This document shows positions 7,626 to 16,150 of a stretch of 64,000 nucleotides of DNA, piece by piece (the stretch's first letter is position 1; the number at the start of each line of letters is the position of its first letter). The position numbers and the translations under genes are program-made. Location: the NCBI GenBank assembly GCA_945957385.1, contig CAMFKP010000011.1, positions 1 to 64,000 of the forward strand. Direction: 5' to 3'. The notes beneath the pieces are model-generated. The model was not told the origin of the DNA. It made no database searches and saw nothing but the letters and a program-made list of their open reading frames with translations. Origin of the DNA: an uncultured Aeromonadaceae bacterium (lineage in GTDB: Bacteria > Pseudomonadota > Gammaproteobacteria > Enterobacterales > Aeromonadaceae).

Positions 7626-9086
7626 TTATTCCTGATTGTCAGATGATCTATAGGTGTTAATTTGTATTTGTGTCCCAGTATTGGAAAAGCTGGAGATAAT
7701 TCGATGAGATTCCAATAGCTCTGCTAATTTCAGATTTGTATCGTTTTTGTATAGTTTTGGGCGTTTACCGAATATTGCAATTTCACAATAAGGTGGTGGT
7801 AGTTTTTCAATGATGGCAATTGGATCAGAACCACTCCATATCTGAATATATTTATTTAGTAGTTGTATCTTTTCGTCAGAGTTGTTTGTGTGGAGAATCA
7901 GCTCTCGCATTATGTCTTGTTCTATTTTTGAACAATCGATGTCGTCTGGTGCCAACATTGGTGCTACTAGATTCACAAGAGTGCCAGATTTGATACTGGA
8001 AAGCGATATGTCATGACAAAGTTCAATTTTATGCTGCATTGGTATATCGGTTTTTAACAGCTCCTCTCTAATTTTGTCATTAATGTCATAATCGTCTTTG
8101 TTGTTTAAGTATTCACTTAAATTAGCTTTAATCAAGGTTGCTGAAAGTCGTGCGTTTTCTAATGATGACTCGAAGGATTCTGTTGTCAGCGCTATTTTGC
8201 CTGCTGCGGAAAGAGTAACTTTCTTGTCAGTCGAAACATCGGGGTAATCGTTCCACTCATATGGCAATTTTGCTATCAGCTCCCCATATGCAGATAAATG
8301 AATACCGTCGTTTTCAAATATAAAGTCTGCTGTCGTTGACCGCTCCTTTTCATCATGAACTTCGTTTTTCAGCGTTGAGGTTGTAAGTTTGTTTAGCCAG
8401 TCTTTTTCTTGGATTTTTTTTGTCGCCAGTTCAAGATCTGCCATCTCCGAAGATAAATACTCGGCTAAGTTTTTCCATGAGGGAGCCAGCTTGTCCTCGG
8501 TGAACACCTGTTGCCACCATTCTTGTTCTATGTTCGAGAAATCTTCAAAAATAATATCTTGTTTGGATAAGATTTTTTCTTTCTGTTCATGGTCCAATGA
8601 TGAGTGATTTAGGAGGAACTTTATCGTGACATCATCTTCTTTTGTGTTGTCAGGCAAGTTAAGAAAAACCTGGTTTATGTATTCTGATACATTATTTAAA
8701 ATGTATTGTTTAATTTTTTCGCATCCAGGCATGGAGAGTGACGTTAAGTTTTTTGTTAAATAAGCCTCCTTTTTATGGTCTTTTGAATATTTGTTCATCA
8801 AATAAAGGGTGTTGCTTTTATTTATTTCATAGAGATTGTGTTGGTGTGCGAAGCTGACTATTTCTGGCAGGTTGTTTAATTGATCTAATGCTTTAATCTT
8901 TACATCCAATTCTTTAATCGTCTGAAGGTCCGTTAGGGTGAATTTGTCAGAAGTAAATACAGTGAGCCCATGCTCAGCAAGGTAATTTGTTATTACTTTG
9001 TCTTTGTTCATTCTCTCCGCTATTTGAGTGGTTGGCACATAGCTAAGAATTAAGGCAATATGTTGTGCGGCGTTGATGTTGCTCAA
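7626..9086 (-). CDS. C-terminal part of a split YobI-like protein
   Basis: A 486-codon AT-rich reading frame, all-helical in appearance, with no motif I can name. It is in the same frame as the NTPase gene upstream and separated from it by one TGA (9108-9110) and seven sense codons. The only start near its beginning is a TTG without a good ribosome site; the first ATG is residue 26, with GGAGAG just before it. The combined length (712+486 plus the short link) is close to the ~1200 residues I recall for YobI. The simplest reading is one gene broken by a nonsense codon; reinitiation or readthrough would give two proteins or a fusion. Confidence 0.6.
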   Translation of the reverse strand: MSNINAAQHIALILSYVPTTQIAERMNKDKVITNYLAEHGLTVFTSDKFTLTDLQTIKELDVKIKALDQLNNLPEIVSFAHQHNLYEINKSNTLYLMNKYSKDHKKEAYLTKNLTSLSMPGCEKIKQYILNNVSEYINQVFLNLPDNTKEDDVTIKFLLNHSSLDHEQKEKILSKQDIIFEDFSNIEQEWWQQVFTEDKLAPSWKNLAEYLSSEMADLELATKKIQEKDWLNKLTTSTLKNEVHDEKERSTTADFIFENDGIHLSAYGELIAKLPYEWNDYPDVSTDKKVTLSAAGKIALTTESFESSLENARLSATLIKANLSEYLNNKDDYDINDKIREELLKTDIPMQHKIELCHDISLSSIKSGTLVNLVAPMLAPDDIDCSKIEQDIMRELILHTNNSDEKIQLLNKYIQIWSGSDPIAIIEKLPPPYCEIAIFGKRPKLYKNDTNLKLAELLESHRIISSFSNTGTQIQINTYRSSDNQE

Positions 9087-9107
9087 GCTTGATGCTGCAT
9101 ACTCTGA

Positions 9108-9110
9108 TCA
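9108..9110 (-). other. in-frame TGA separating the two halves of the YobI-like gene
   Basis: The codons read TCG GAG CAG TGA TCA GAG TAT on the minus strand. The frame stays open for 712 codons before and about 493 after this stop, so a single substitution would restore one long ORF. A sequencing error, a real nonsense mutation or programmed readthrough would look the same here. Confidence 0.8.
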
Positions 9111-11246
9111 CTGCTCCGATAAAGCCTTTGTTAACTTATGGATCTTTTTTCCCGATGTCCAATATGCAGAAAAAAATTGGTCGCAATCGTTAAAGTTGTT
9201 GGCTATATAATTTAGAATTGATTTTAATTTTTGACGCTGGTTGTTTTCAATAAGGAAATCAACCAGTATTACATTAAGCGCATATATGTGAGAGAAATCC
9301 TCCGTTCTCATATTCTCAATCACTTCTTCTGGCGTATCTATTATCTGGAACGGATCAGGCGCCTTGAAATCTCGAATAGTTAGCAAGAAATCACGATCAT
9401 TTATGGTCATTCGGCCTTCATGGAAATCCGATGTGTATAGATAATAGGTTTCATCGAGATAACCATTTTTAACTAAATAGATAAATAACTCAGGGGAGGA
9501 TAAGCCTTCCTCATGAACAATCACGTCTATTGGTGATGGAGTGCTATCTTGTAATATCGCGGACAGTTGAGTGTGAGGAATCCTAATTTTCTCAAGGTCT
9601 AGTTTTTTTAATTCAACTTGGATTCTTTCTATAACCTGTCTTGATTGGTTTTCAATGTTCGTTTTTCTACGTGTGAAATCTGAACCAGAATGCATGCTAT
9701 CATTTACTGCATGCATGGATACCTGATGGTTTCTTTCATTCCAATACTGTGTTTCTTGTGTGCGAACAATAAATGTTGATTGTGTAATTACCCGCTCAAA
9801 TATGTTCCAGTCTAGAAGCTGAGATAAAGTATATTCCTCCCCATTGCATTTTACGCTTAGTACTCTCTGACCGTCGTATTCCGTCACAAGGTGCCCAAAA
9901 AAGCTTTTTATTAGGTTTTCTATGCTGACCTCTGCTTCTCGCTGAGCTTCTAGAATTTTTTGTGATAATTCTGAAGATTGACTATTTAGTCTTTCTCTCC
10001 TGTGTTGTATGAATTCCATTCTTTTTTGGCATATAATGAAAAGAGCACCTTTCCCATGATGGAGTTTTTCAAAGTCATATGGATATACGTTCTTATATAT
10101 CATCATGGCCAATAGTTTAGTGGCGTTTAGCTTGTCGCTTTTTAGTCTTTCAAAATAGACAGTAAATTCATTAAATATATTGTGAATTAGCCGCAAATCG
10201 TTAAGGTATAACGAGGCTTCTCTTAAGAATTGTCTGTCAATTTTATTAATGAGGCATGCTGAAACTCGCGAATCTATTTTATCTAAAGAGTTATAGCTGT
10301 TTATGACTGGTAATATGGGTATTATTATGTCAAAAAATTTCGTGCGTTCGCTGTTAGCGAACATGTCATCTTTCAATGCATATAGGAATTTAATGTTTCC
10401 TGTTGTCCCATTGTTTTCATTTATTAAGTTGTTAATTTCTCTTAGTTTTACAAATATTTCAGGTGAACCAAACCTGTCTAAGTCTTCAAATACTACGACA
10501 TCATATTTTGTTGACTGAAAGAAATATATGATTTCGTCGATGTACTTATTAAGAATTGAGCCATCTGCGATATCTCCAGTTTCGATCTCCGCATTAGTGA
10601 GCGACAGCTTTTTGAAAGATAGCCCAAACGATATTTTATATATGTCTGCGGCCAGAACAACAGGGATGGATAAAGAAAATGAAATCCATAAAGAAACCCA
10701 TAGTGAATTCAATGAAGCTATCTGACTTAATGCTGTAGATCCAATTATATCAACACCATTAAACCATAGGAACGATGCTGAAATACACCAAAGCAACATT
10801 ATAAAAGATTTTATTAATGGTTGTTTAGGGATGGTGATTCTTTTAAATCTCGAATATGGAATTTTGTTTGCGCTCGCCCCGTAAAATATCTGTTGCAATA
10901 TACTTCTTTCAATTAATGCATTTTGTTTGTCATTGGTGTCGGCATTATGTTGATTCTGTAATGTACTATTTTCATCGAATGATGCGAGCGAGATGTTTAA
11001 AAAGTTATAAGCATACTTGCTTTCGAACGTTTTTATTAAGCTGCTTTTCCCTGAACCATAAGGTCCAGTGATTGCTATGTTTTTTATTTTTTTGCTCTCT
11101 ATGGCATCACCTAATACCTGGCAATAACCTTCAACTTCATCTGAGTTGTCCATAGGCATTAAATCAACAAGTTTTGAGTTCGCTTTGTTGGTTTTGGTGA
11201 GGTTTATGGATAAATGGAAATCACCAAATTTTCTTTTTAAAAGCAT
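9108..11246 (-). CDS. YobI-like (KAP-related) membrane P-loop NTPase
   Basis: A 712-aa NTPase. The Walker A GPYGSGKS is at residues 61-68. Two transmembrane segments (about 145-165 and 180-202) interrupt the NTPase fold, and the Walker B DVVVFEDLDRF is near 249-259, followed by a long helical region. A Walker domain with inserted membrane helices and an EDLDRF motif is the pattern of KAP/YobI-type NTPases, several of which occur in defence islands; that role is inference here. The start has only a weak ribosome site. Base composition is strikingly AT-rich against both flanks, so horizontal transfer is likely. The frame continues after the TGA into the 7626-9086 ORF. Confidence 0.8.
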   Translation of the reverse strand: MLLKRKFGDFHLSINLTKTNKANSKLVDLMPMDNSDEVEGYCQVLGDAIESKKIKNIAITGPYGSGKSSLIKTFESKYAYNFLNISLASFDENSTLQNQHNADTNDKQNALIERSILQQIFYGASANKIPYSRFKRITIPKQPLIKSFIMLLWCISASFLWFNGVDIIGSTALSQIASLNSLWVSLWISFSLSIPVVLAADIYKISFGLSFKKLSLTNAEIETGDIADGSILNKYIDEIIYFFQSTKYDVVVFEDLDRFGSPEIFVKLREINNLINENNGTTGNIKFLYALKDDMFANSERTKFFDIIIPILPVINSYNSLDKIDSRVSACLINKIDRQFLREASLYLNDLRLIHNIFNEFTVYFERLKSDKLNATKLLAMMIYKNVYPYDFEKLHHGKGALFIICQKRMEFIQHRRERLNSQSSELSQKILEAQREAEVSIENLIKSFFGHLVTEYDGQRVLSVKCNGEEYTLSQLLDWNIFERVITQSTFIVRTQETQYWNERNHQVSMHAVNDSMHSGSDFTRRKTNIENQSRQVIERIQVELKKLDLEKIRIPHTQLSAILQDSTPSPIDVIVHEEGLSSPELFIYLVKNGYLDETYYLYTSDFHEGRMTINDRDFLLTIRDFKAPDPFQIIDTPEEVIENMRTEDFSHIYALNVILVDFLIENNQRQKLKSILNYIANNFNDCDQFFSAYWTSGKKIHKLTKALSEQ

Positions 11247-11287
11247 ATGTAATACCCATTGATTCTGGCTGAACGCTTAAAGAGCGT

Positions 11288-11673
11288 GTAGGTTGGGCTG
11301 AATAAAATGAAGCCCAACGTTTACCGCGTGATGTTTAAATGGGATAAGCAAATTGAAATTTCAATTTCACGCTCAATTTCTGAATGAATAAAAGCCGTGA
11401 CTGGCTGGGTGAACGCTGAACGCCCAACCTGCGGGTTCATATCCTTTTATTTGGCAACGGTCATGGCTACCGCAGGGGCTTGTGGCTGCCGCTGTGCCAT
11501 CGGCGACCTGTGTATCACGACAGGCAGCTTGATCTTTTTGAGTCTGTAGCCTAGCGCAATCGTTTTTCTCAGGGAATGGCCTCAGTTGAGCTAGCACGCA
11601 GTTTATTAAGTTTTTATTCAATAGCGGGGCGCGGTAAACGTTGGGCTTCGCTGCGCGCTCAGCGCCAACCTAC
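11288..11673. repeat. 300-bp segment bounded by inverted palindromic elements
   Basis: GAAGCCCAACGTTTACCGCG at 11309-11328 is the exact reverse complement of 11630-11649. The similarity continues outward into a CAGC(G)CCAACCTAC arm on both sides, giving two ~42-bp ends in opposite orientation. Each end is itself a hairpin (GTTGGGC ... GCCCAAC type). This resembles a small non-autonomous element with terminal inverted repeats. No target-site duplication was identified. Confidence 0.6.
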
Positions 11674-11734
11674 CCAAGCGCACTTGGGGTGAGGCTCCGG
11701 CTGGTGGCCACCACACAAAGGCATCCTGTTTTGA

Positions 11735-11760
11735 CTTTGGCTTTGGCTTTGGCTTTGGCG
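11735..11760 (+). repeat. TTTGGC hexanucleotide run
   Basis: Four to five near-perfect tandem copies of a 6-nt unit (ACTTTGGCTTTGGC...) in non-coding DNA between the palindromic element and repeat copy B. Confidence 0.7.
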
Positions 11761-11787
11761 GTTTTGCGAGGTTCAGCGATGCGCGCG

Positions 11788-12032
11788 CGTCTGGCGGGCC
11801 GAGCGGAGGGGAAACGCAGGCGGTGAGCGGTCAGGAGACCGCGAGAGGGCGCTTCACGCCAGGGAGGGCGTGTAGCGACCGGCCGTTGGAGTGCACTCCG
11901 CAGCGAGGGGTCTTCCCGCCAGTCGGCATACACCCAGCCGCAGGATTGTTAAGGGCCGCGGCTTCGGCCCTTAACCCGCCCCCGCCCAGCGGCAGGTGGG
12001 CAACCCCACCTTTGCCGACCAGGGCGGAACGG
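11788..12032 (+). repeat. structured repeat, copy B
   Basis: Inverted partner of 6586-6832; see the hairpin GTTAAGGGCC/GGCCCTTAAC at 11948-11975. The copies differ by scattered substitutions and short indels, but the stems are mostly kept, with some compensating changes such as the altered stem near 11880-11900. The pair delimits a 4.95-kb AT-rich interior. Confidence 0.85.
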
Positions 12033-12132
12033 CCTCCGCCATATCGAATCCTACCCCTGTCACCCAGGGCGGAACGGTTCCCGCCATATCGAATCCTACC
12101 CCTGTCGCCAAGGGCGGAACGAGCCCCGGCGC
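12021..12132 (+). repeat. 45-bp tandem repeat, about 2.4 copies
   Basis: AGGGCGGAACG recurs at 12021, 12066 and 12111, exactly 45 bp apart. CCGCCATATCGAATCCTACC is shared by the first two units. It starts inside the end of repeat copy B and runs to just before the MFS gene stop. Confidence 0.75.
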
Positions 12133-12160
12133 ACCCGCCGCGGGCGCCGACGCGGCCCGC

Positions 12161-13363
12161 TTAGCGGATGCGCGGCGAGCGCAAGTTCGGCAAAAACACC
12201 GTAATCACCCCGGCCAGCGGCAGCCAGGCGCACAGCTCATACACATAGCTGATGCCGTAGTGGTCGGCGAGGCGGCCGAGTACCGCGGCGCCAACGCCGG
12301 CGATGCCGAATGCAAAGCCGAAGAACAGCCCGGAGACGGTGCCGACCTTGCCGGGGATCAGCTCCTGGGCGTAGACGACAATCGCCGAGAACGCCGACGC
12401 CAGAATGAAGCCGATGATGAACGACAGCACGCTGGTCCACAGCAGGTTGGCGTGGGGCAGCAGCAGCGTGAACGGCGCGACGCCGAGGATCGAGAACCAG
12501 ATTACCTGCTTGCGGCCGATGCGATCGCCGATCGGGCCACCGAGCACGGTGCCGGCAGCCACCGCGAACAGGAAGATGAACAGGTGCAGCTGGGCCGATT
12601 GCACGCCAAGGCCGAAGTGCTCCATCAGGTAGAAGGTGTAGTAGCTGGTCAGGCTGGCCAGGTAGAAGTACTTGGAGGTGATGAGCAGCAACAGCACGCC
12701 GAGCGTCAGCGCGATGCGGCGGCGCGACAGGCCGTTATCCGGCGGCGCGGCCCTGTGTTTCTGGCTGCGATGCTGATGTTGATACCACTGGCCGACGCGG
12801 AACAGCACCGCCATCGCGATGAGGGCGATGATCGCAAACCACGCCAGGCTGCCCTGGCCGTACGGCAGCACGATGGCCGCCGCCAGCAGCGGCCCCATGG
12901 CTGTGCCGCCGTTGCCGCCGACCTGGAAGATCGACTGCGCCAGCCCGTGGCGCCCGCCGGAGGCCATGCGCGCCACCCGCGACGATTCGGGGTGGAAGAT
13001 CGACGAGCCGACGCCGACCACGGCGGCGCCGAGCAGCAGCAGCGGGAACGTCGGCGCGTGGGAGAGCAGCAGCAGGCCGGTCAGCGTCGAGCCCATGCCG
13101 ATCACCAGTGAAAACGGCTTGGGATGGCGGTCGGTGTACCAGCCGACCACCGGCTGCAGCAGCGAGGCAGTGGTCTGGTAGGTCAGCGTCAGCAGGCCGA
13201 TCTGGGTGAAGTTCAGATCGTAGTTGCCCTTGAGCAGCGGATAGATGGCGACGATCAGCGATTGCAGCAGATCGTTGAGAAAGTGCGACAGGCTGATGGC
13301 GGCGAGCACCTTGTAGCGGGTCTCGCCCGCTGTCGAGGCCGGAGTGGCCAGCGTGGATGACAT
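12161..13363 (-). CDS. fsr: MFS transporter of the Fsr (fosmidomycin resistance) type
   Basis: A 400-aa inner-membrane pump with about 12 hydrophobic segments. The conserved early region SLSHFLNDLLQSLIVAIYPLLK and GWYTDRHPKP loop match the Fsr branch of the major facilitator family, which exports fosmidomycin and other small compounds. The start at MSSTLATPAS has GAGGTG 6 nt upstream; the ATG 12 nt earlier has none. It is divergent from an AraC regulator 98 nt away that probably controls it. The true substrate cannot be told from sequence. Confidence 0.85.
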   Translation of the reverse strand: MSSTLATPASTAGETRYKVLAAISLSHFLNDLLQSLIVAIYPLLKGNYDLNFTQIGLLTLTYQTTASLLQPVVGWYTDRHPKPFSLVIGMGSTLTGLLLLSHAPTFPLLLLGAAVVGVGSSIFHPESSRVARMASGGRHGLAQSIFQVGGNGGTAMGPLLAAAIVLPYGQGSLAWFAIIALIAMAVLFRVGQWYQHQHRSQKHRAAPPDNGLSRRRIALTLGVLLLLITSKYFYLASLTSYYTFYLMEHFGLGVQSAQLHLFIFLFAVAAGTVLGGPIGDRIGRKQVIWFSILGVAPFTLLLPHANLLWTSVLSFIIGFILASAFSAIVVYAQELIPGKVGTVSGLFFGFAFGIAGVGAAVLGRLADHYGISYVYELCAWLPLAGVITVFLPNLRSPRIR

Positions 13364-13461
13364 GGAACACCTCATGGGGTTGTGATGCCGGGCATGATAT
13401 CAGCTCAAAAAATGCCCTTCGTGCTACTATGCGGCAACCATCGTCGAGAAAAGGACAAAAG

Positions 13462-14229
13462 ATGCGTCTGACCGACATGTCGCACCAGCAGGATGTTGGC
13501 CGCGCGCCGCTGGTGGCGCGCGCCTTCGATCGCGAGGCGGGCGAGGAGTCGCCGCGCCACTGTCATCCTACCGCCCAGCTGCTGTATGCGGTGCAGGGGG
13601 TGATGCTGGTGGAGACCGACGCCGGCCAGTGGATCGTGCCGCCGACGCGGGCGATCTGGGTGCCGGTCGGCGTCTGGCATCGCAGCATCATGCTCGGCGA
13701 GGTGCTGATGCGCACCGTCTATATCCGCAGCGAGCTGCTGGACGGCCTGCCGACCGAGTGCTGCGTGGTCGGCATCTCGCCGCTGCTGCGCGAGCTGATC
13801 CTGGCGGCCATCGCGCTGCCCTATGACTATGACCCCCAGGGCCGCGACGGCCATCTGGTGCAGCTGCTGCTGGATGAGATCCAGCGCATGCCGAGCCTGG
13901 CGCTGTCGCTGCCGGAGCCGCGCTCGCCGGCGCTGCAACGGCTGTGCCGGGCGTTGCGTGCCGAGCCGGACGAGTCGCGGCCGCTGGCGCAGTGGGCGCA
14001 GGCGCTGGCGATGGATGTGCGCACGCTGCAGCGGCGTTTTGTGCGTGAGACCGGATTGACGGTGGGGCAGTGGCGGCGGCAGTGCCGGCTGCTGCTGGCC
14101 TGCGAGCATCTGGCCCGTGGCGAGTCGGTGCTGGAGGTGGCGCTGGCGCTGGGCTATGCCAGCCCGAGTGCGTTCAGCGCCATGTTCAAACGCGAGCTCG
14201 GCGTGGCGCCGAGCCTGTTCTACCGCTGA
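13462..14229 (+). CDS. AraC-family regulator with cupin-like sensor domain
   Basis: A 255-aa regulator. The N-terminal half (about 20-120) carries a cupin pattern (PRHCHPTAQLLYAVQG ... VPPTRAIWVPVGVWHR) and the C-terminal 90 residues hold the two helix-turn-helix units, ending in LGYASPSAFSAMFKRELG. This short cupin-AraC layout is that of regulators such as NimR, which control a neighbouring efflux pump, matching the divergent Fsr gene. AAAGGA precedes the ATG. A longer in-frame frame starting at 13357 would overlap the pump gene and is unlikely. Confidence 0.87.
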   Translation: MRLTDMSHQQDVGRAPLVARAFDREAGEESPRHCHPTAQLLYAVQGVMLVETDAGQWIVPPTRAIWVPVGVWHRSIMLGEVLMRTVYIRSELLDGLPTECCVVGISPLLRELILAAIALPYDYDPQGRDGHLVQLLLDEIQRMPSLALSLPEPRSPALQRLCRALRAEPDESRPLAQWAQALAMDVRTLQRRFVRETGLTVGQWRRQCRLLLACEHLARGESVLEVALALGYASPSAFSAMFKRELGVAPSLFYR

Positions 14230-14260
14230 GTGTTTCTAGCGTTGCGTGTGGGGTCGCGGC

Positions 14261-14599
14261 TCAGTCGCCGCGGCCGACGTAGGCGTGGATCTGGTTGATG
14301 CGGCCATCGGCATCGAAGCGCAGCACGTCGACCACATAGAGCTCATCGCGGCCGTTGATCAGAATGCGCAGCTCGCCGGCGACGCCATCGGCCGTTTCAA
14401 ACAGGCTGAGGATGTCGATCTGCAGGCTGTCGACGCTGTCGAAGTTGTGGCGGGTCTCGGCCAGCGCGGCGGCCTTGCCCTGTACCGCCAGGTTCCAGTC
14501 GCGCAGCTGGATCTGCTCGGCAAACAGCTCGGCGATGGCCTCCAGATCTCGGGATGCGTAGAGGTGCAGGTAACGGCGGAAGGTGGCGGCGTGGGACAT
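14261..14599 (-). CDS. SnoaL/NTF2-like protein
   Basis: A 112-aa protein with the cone-shaped NTF2-like pattern: FRRYLHLYASRDLEAIAELF at the start, RDWNLAVQGKAA in the middle and a C-terminal VLRFDADGRINQIHAYVG strand. Such proteins are small enzymes or ligand binders, and the exact role is not predictable. The start has TTGGAG about 7 nt upstream. It stands alone between the convergent AraC gene and the GH4 gene, 104 nt downstream of the latter on the same strand, and may be cotranscribed with it. Confidence 0.75.
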   Translation of the reverse strand: MSHAATFRRYLHLYASRDLEAIAELFAEQIQLRDWNLAVQGKAAALAETRHNFDSVDSLQIDILSLFETADGVAGELRILINGRDELYVVDVLRFDADGRINQIHAYVGRGD

Positions 14600-14702
14600 G
14601 CTGGCTCCAAATGACGGGGTGACGCCAGCCATACTAGCAGCCGGCCTGGCCGCCCCCAAGAGGGCGGCCGGACTGCGCAGGATCGGTGTGCGGCGCCGGG
14701 TG

Positions 14703-16022
14703 TTAGCGCAGCGCTGGCCAGAACTCGCGGTTGGCCGCCAGCAGATCGTCGAGCAGCCGTTTGGCGACATCGGCCGACGGCACGGTGCGGTTCAGCGTCA
14801 GCGCCTGCAGCGCCTTGCTGTAGGAGCCCTCCAGTGCCGCCTCGACGGTGAGCTGCTCATAGGCGTTCTGCTGCACCATCAGCGCGCGCTGGAAGTGGGG
14901 CAGTTCGCCGACGCCGAACGCCTCGACGCCATGGGCCGTCACCTGACCATGCACCTCGACGATGGCATCGGCCGGGAGGCCTTGCACCAGGCCGCGGTTC
15001 GGCACATTGACCGTGGTGCGGAACGGCTGGTTGGTGAGGATGGCGCGGGCATGGTCGACGATGAAGTCGCCGTGCACCCCGGCACAGAGGAAGCTGTCGG
15101 CGGCACTGCCGGCGGCGATGCAGCGGCGGCACTCGTCGAACACCGCCTTCTCGCGGGTGTCGATCACCCGGTTGGCGCGGGTGTAGTGCGGATCTTCGTG
15201 GGCCACCATCTCCTCACCGAAGTAGTAGTACTGCAGATAGGTGTTGGCGAGGAACTCGGGGAACAGGCGCATGCTCTTGCGCAGCCGCTCGAAGGTCGGG
15301 ATCCAGTCGGCGTTGACGTGCTCATCCTGGAACAGCGTCAGCGGCCGCTCGGAGAGCAGATGCTCGCGCAGCTGTGGCAGCAGATCCTCGCCCTGGGGAT
15401 TCCAGATATGGCGCCACCAGCCGAAGTGGTTGAGGCCGACGTACTCGAACGCCAGATCGGCGTGGCGGTAGCCGAGGGTGGCGGCGACCAGCAGCTCGAT
15501 GACAATCGGCATGTCGCAGATGAACAGGCTTTTCAGCTCCGGGAAACGCTTGTGCCAGACGTCCGCCAGAATCGCCGCCGGGTTGGAGTAGTTGAGGATC
15601 CAGGCATCGGGGGCATATCGGCGCACATCCTCGCCGATGGCCAGCATGTCGGGGATCGAGCGCAGCGCAAACGCAAAGCCGCCGGGGCCGCAGGTCTCCT
15701 GACCGACCACGCCGTGGCGCAGCGGGATCTGCTCATCCAGCGCCCGCATCTTGAGGCCGCCGCTGCGGATCTGGGCGAAAAGGAACTCCATGCCGGTGAA
15801 GGCTTCGCGGCGATCGGTGGTGATGACCAGCTCGACCTCGGGGGCCTTTTCGGCCAGCAGCAGGCGGATGAAGCCGCCCATGGTGGCGACGCGCTCGGCG
15901 TCATTGTCGAGCAGCACCAGCTTGCGCAGCGGCAGCACGTCGCGGGCGTTGAGGATTGCGTTGACGATGCCGGGGGTGTAGGTGGCACCGCCGCCGGCGA
16001 TGGTCAGGTGATAGCGTTTCAT
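14703..16022 (-). CDS. GH4 6-phospho-glucosidase (GlvA/AglA-like)
   Basis: A 439-aa glycosidase of family GH4, which uses NAD+ and a divalent metal through a redox mechanism. Seen are the N-terminal Rossmann loop AGGGATYTPG, the LRHGVVGQETCGPGG segment, NYSNPAA, the metal-binding cysteine in CDMP and the YVGLNHFGWW histidine. Similarity is strongest to 6-phospho-alpha-glucosidases (maltose-6'-phosphate hydrolases). No PTS sugar transporter is nearby, which such an enzyme would need for substrate. AGGAGAG precedes the ATG. The divergent LysR gene at 16151 is its probable regulator. Confidence 0.85.
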   Translation of the reverse strand: MKRYHLTIAGGGATYTPGIVNAILNARDVLPLRKLVLLDNDAERVATMGGFIRLLLAEKAPEVELVITTDRREAFTGMEFLFAQIRSGGLKMRALDEQIPLRHGVVGQETCGPGGFAFALRSIPDMLAIGEDVRRYAPDAWILNYSNPAAILADVWHKRFPELKSLFICDMPIVIELLVAATLGYRHADLAFEYVGLNHFGWWRHIWNPQGEDLLPQLREHLLSERPLTLFQDEHVNADWIPTFERLRKSMRLFPEFLANTYLQYYYFGEEMVAHEDPHYTRANRVIDTREKAVFDECRRCIAAGSAADSFLCAGVHGDFIVDHARAILTNQPFRTTVNVPNRGLVQGLPADAIVEVHGQVTAHGVEAFGVGELPHFQRALMVQQNAYEQLTVEAALEGSYSKALQALTLNRTVPSADVAKRLLDDLLAANREFWPALR

Positions 16023-16150
16023 CGGGACTCTCCTGCGGATGAGTGAATTGATTTGCGATGTACTCAGCATGGAGCGCCGTTATCGGCTTAACAAATGACC
16101 TTTTTCGGCTCATGCTTGAGAAAAATTCATCTGTGAGTCCGGGAGGGATC

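Larger units (their letters stand above)
11247..12160. other. gene-poor right edge of the island
   Basis: About 0.9 kb without a convincing gene. In order it contains a 41-bp palindromic element (11288-11328), a 300-bp spacer, the inverted partner of that element (11630-11673), a TTTGGC hexamer run, structured repeat copy B (11788-12032) and a 45-bp tandem repeat. GC content returns to the chromosomal level at about 11650. An 82-codon frame at 11373-11621 (minus) has no recognisable product. Confidence 0.7.

Noticed and set aside
9108..9110. Selenocysteine codon
   Set aside because: No SECIS-like hairpin directly downstream and no Cys expected at this place in the family; nonsense codon or readthrough is simpler.
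11373..11621. 82-aa minus-strand ORF inside the MITE-like segment
   Set aside because: No motif, no credible ribosome site, and it fills the spacer between inverted repeats; could be a decayed cassette, but not supportable as a gene.
11288..11673. Integron attC sites (GTTRRRY/RYYYAAC-like ends)
   Set aside because: GTTGGGC and GCCCAAC are present, but in the reverse order and spacing to attC, and no intI or cassette series is seen.
6586..12032. Composite transposon
   Set aside because: No transposase or resolvase gene between or beside the inverted copies; 'island flanked by repeats' is all that can be said.
12021..12132. CRISPR array
   Set aside because: The 45-bp units are tandem without spacers, and no cas genes are nearby.
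14583..16046. 487-codon plus-strand frame over the GH4 gene
   Set aside because: Shadow of a clear GH4 gene, with no ribosome site or family match.
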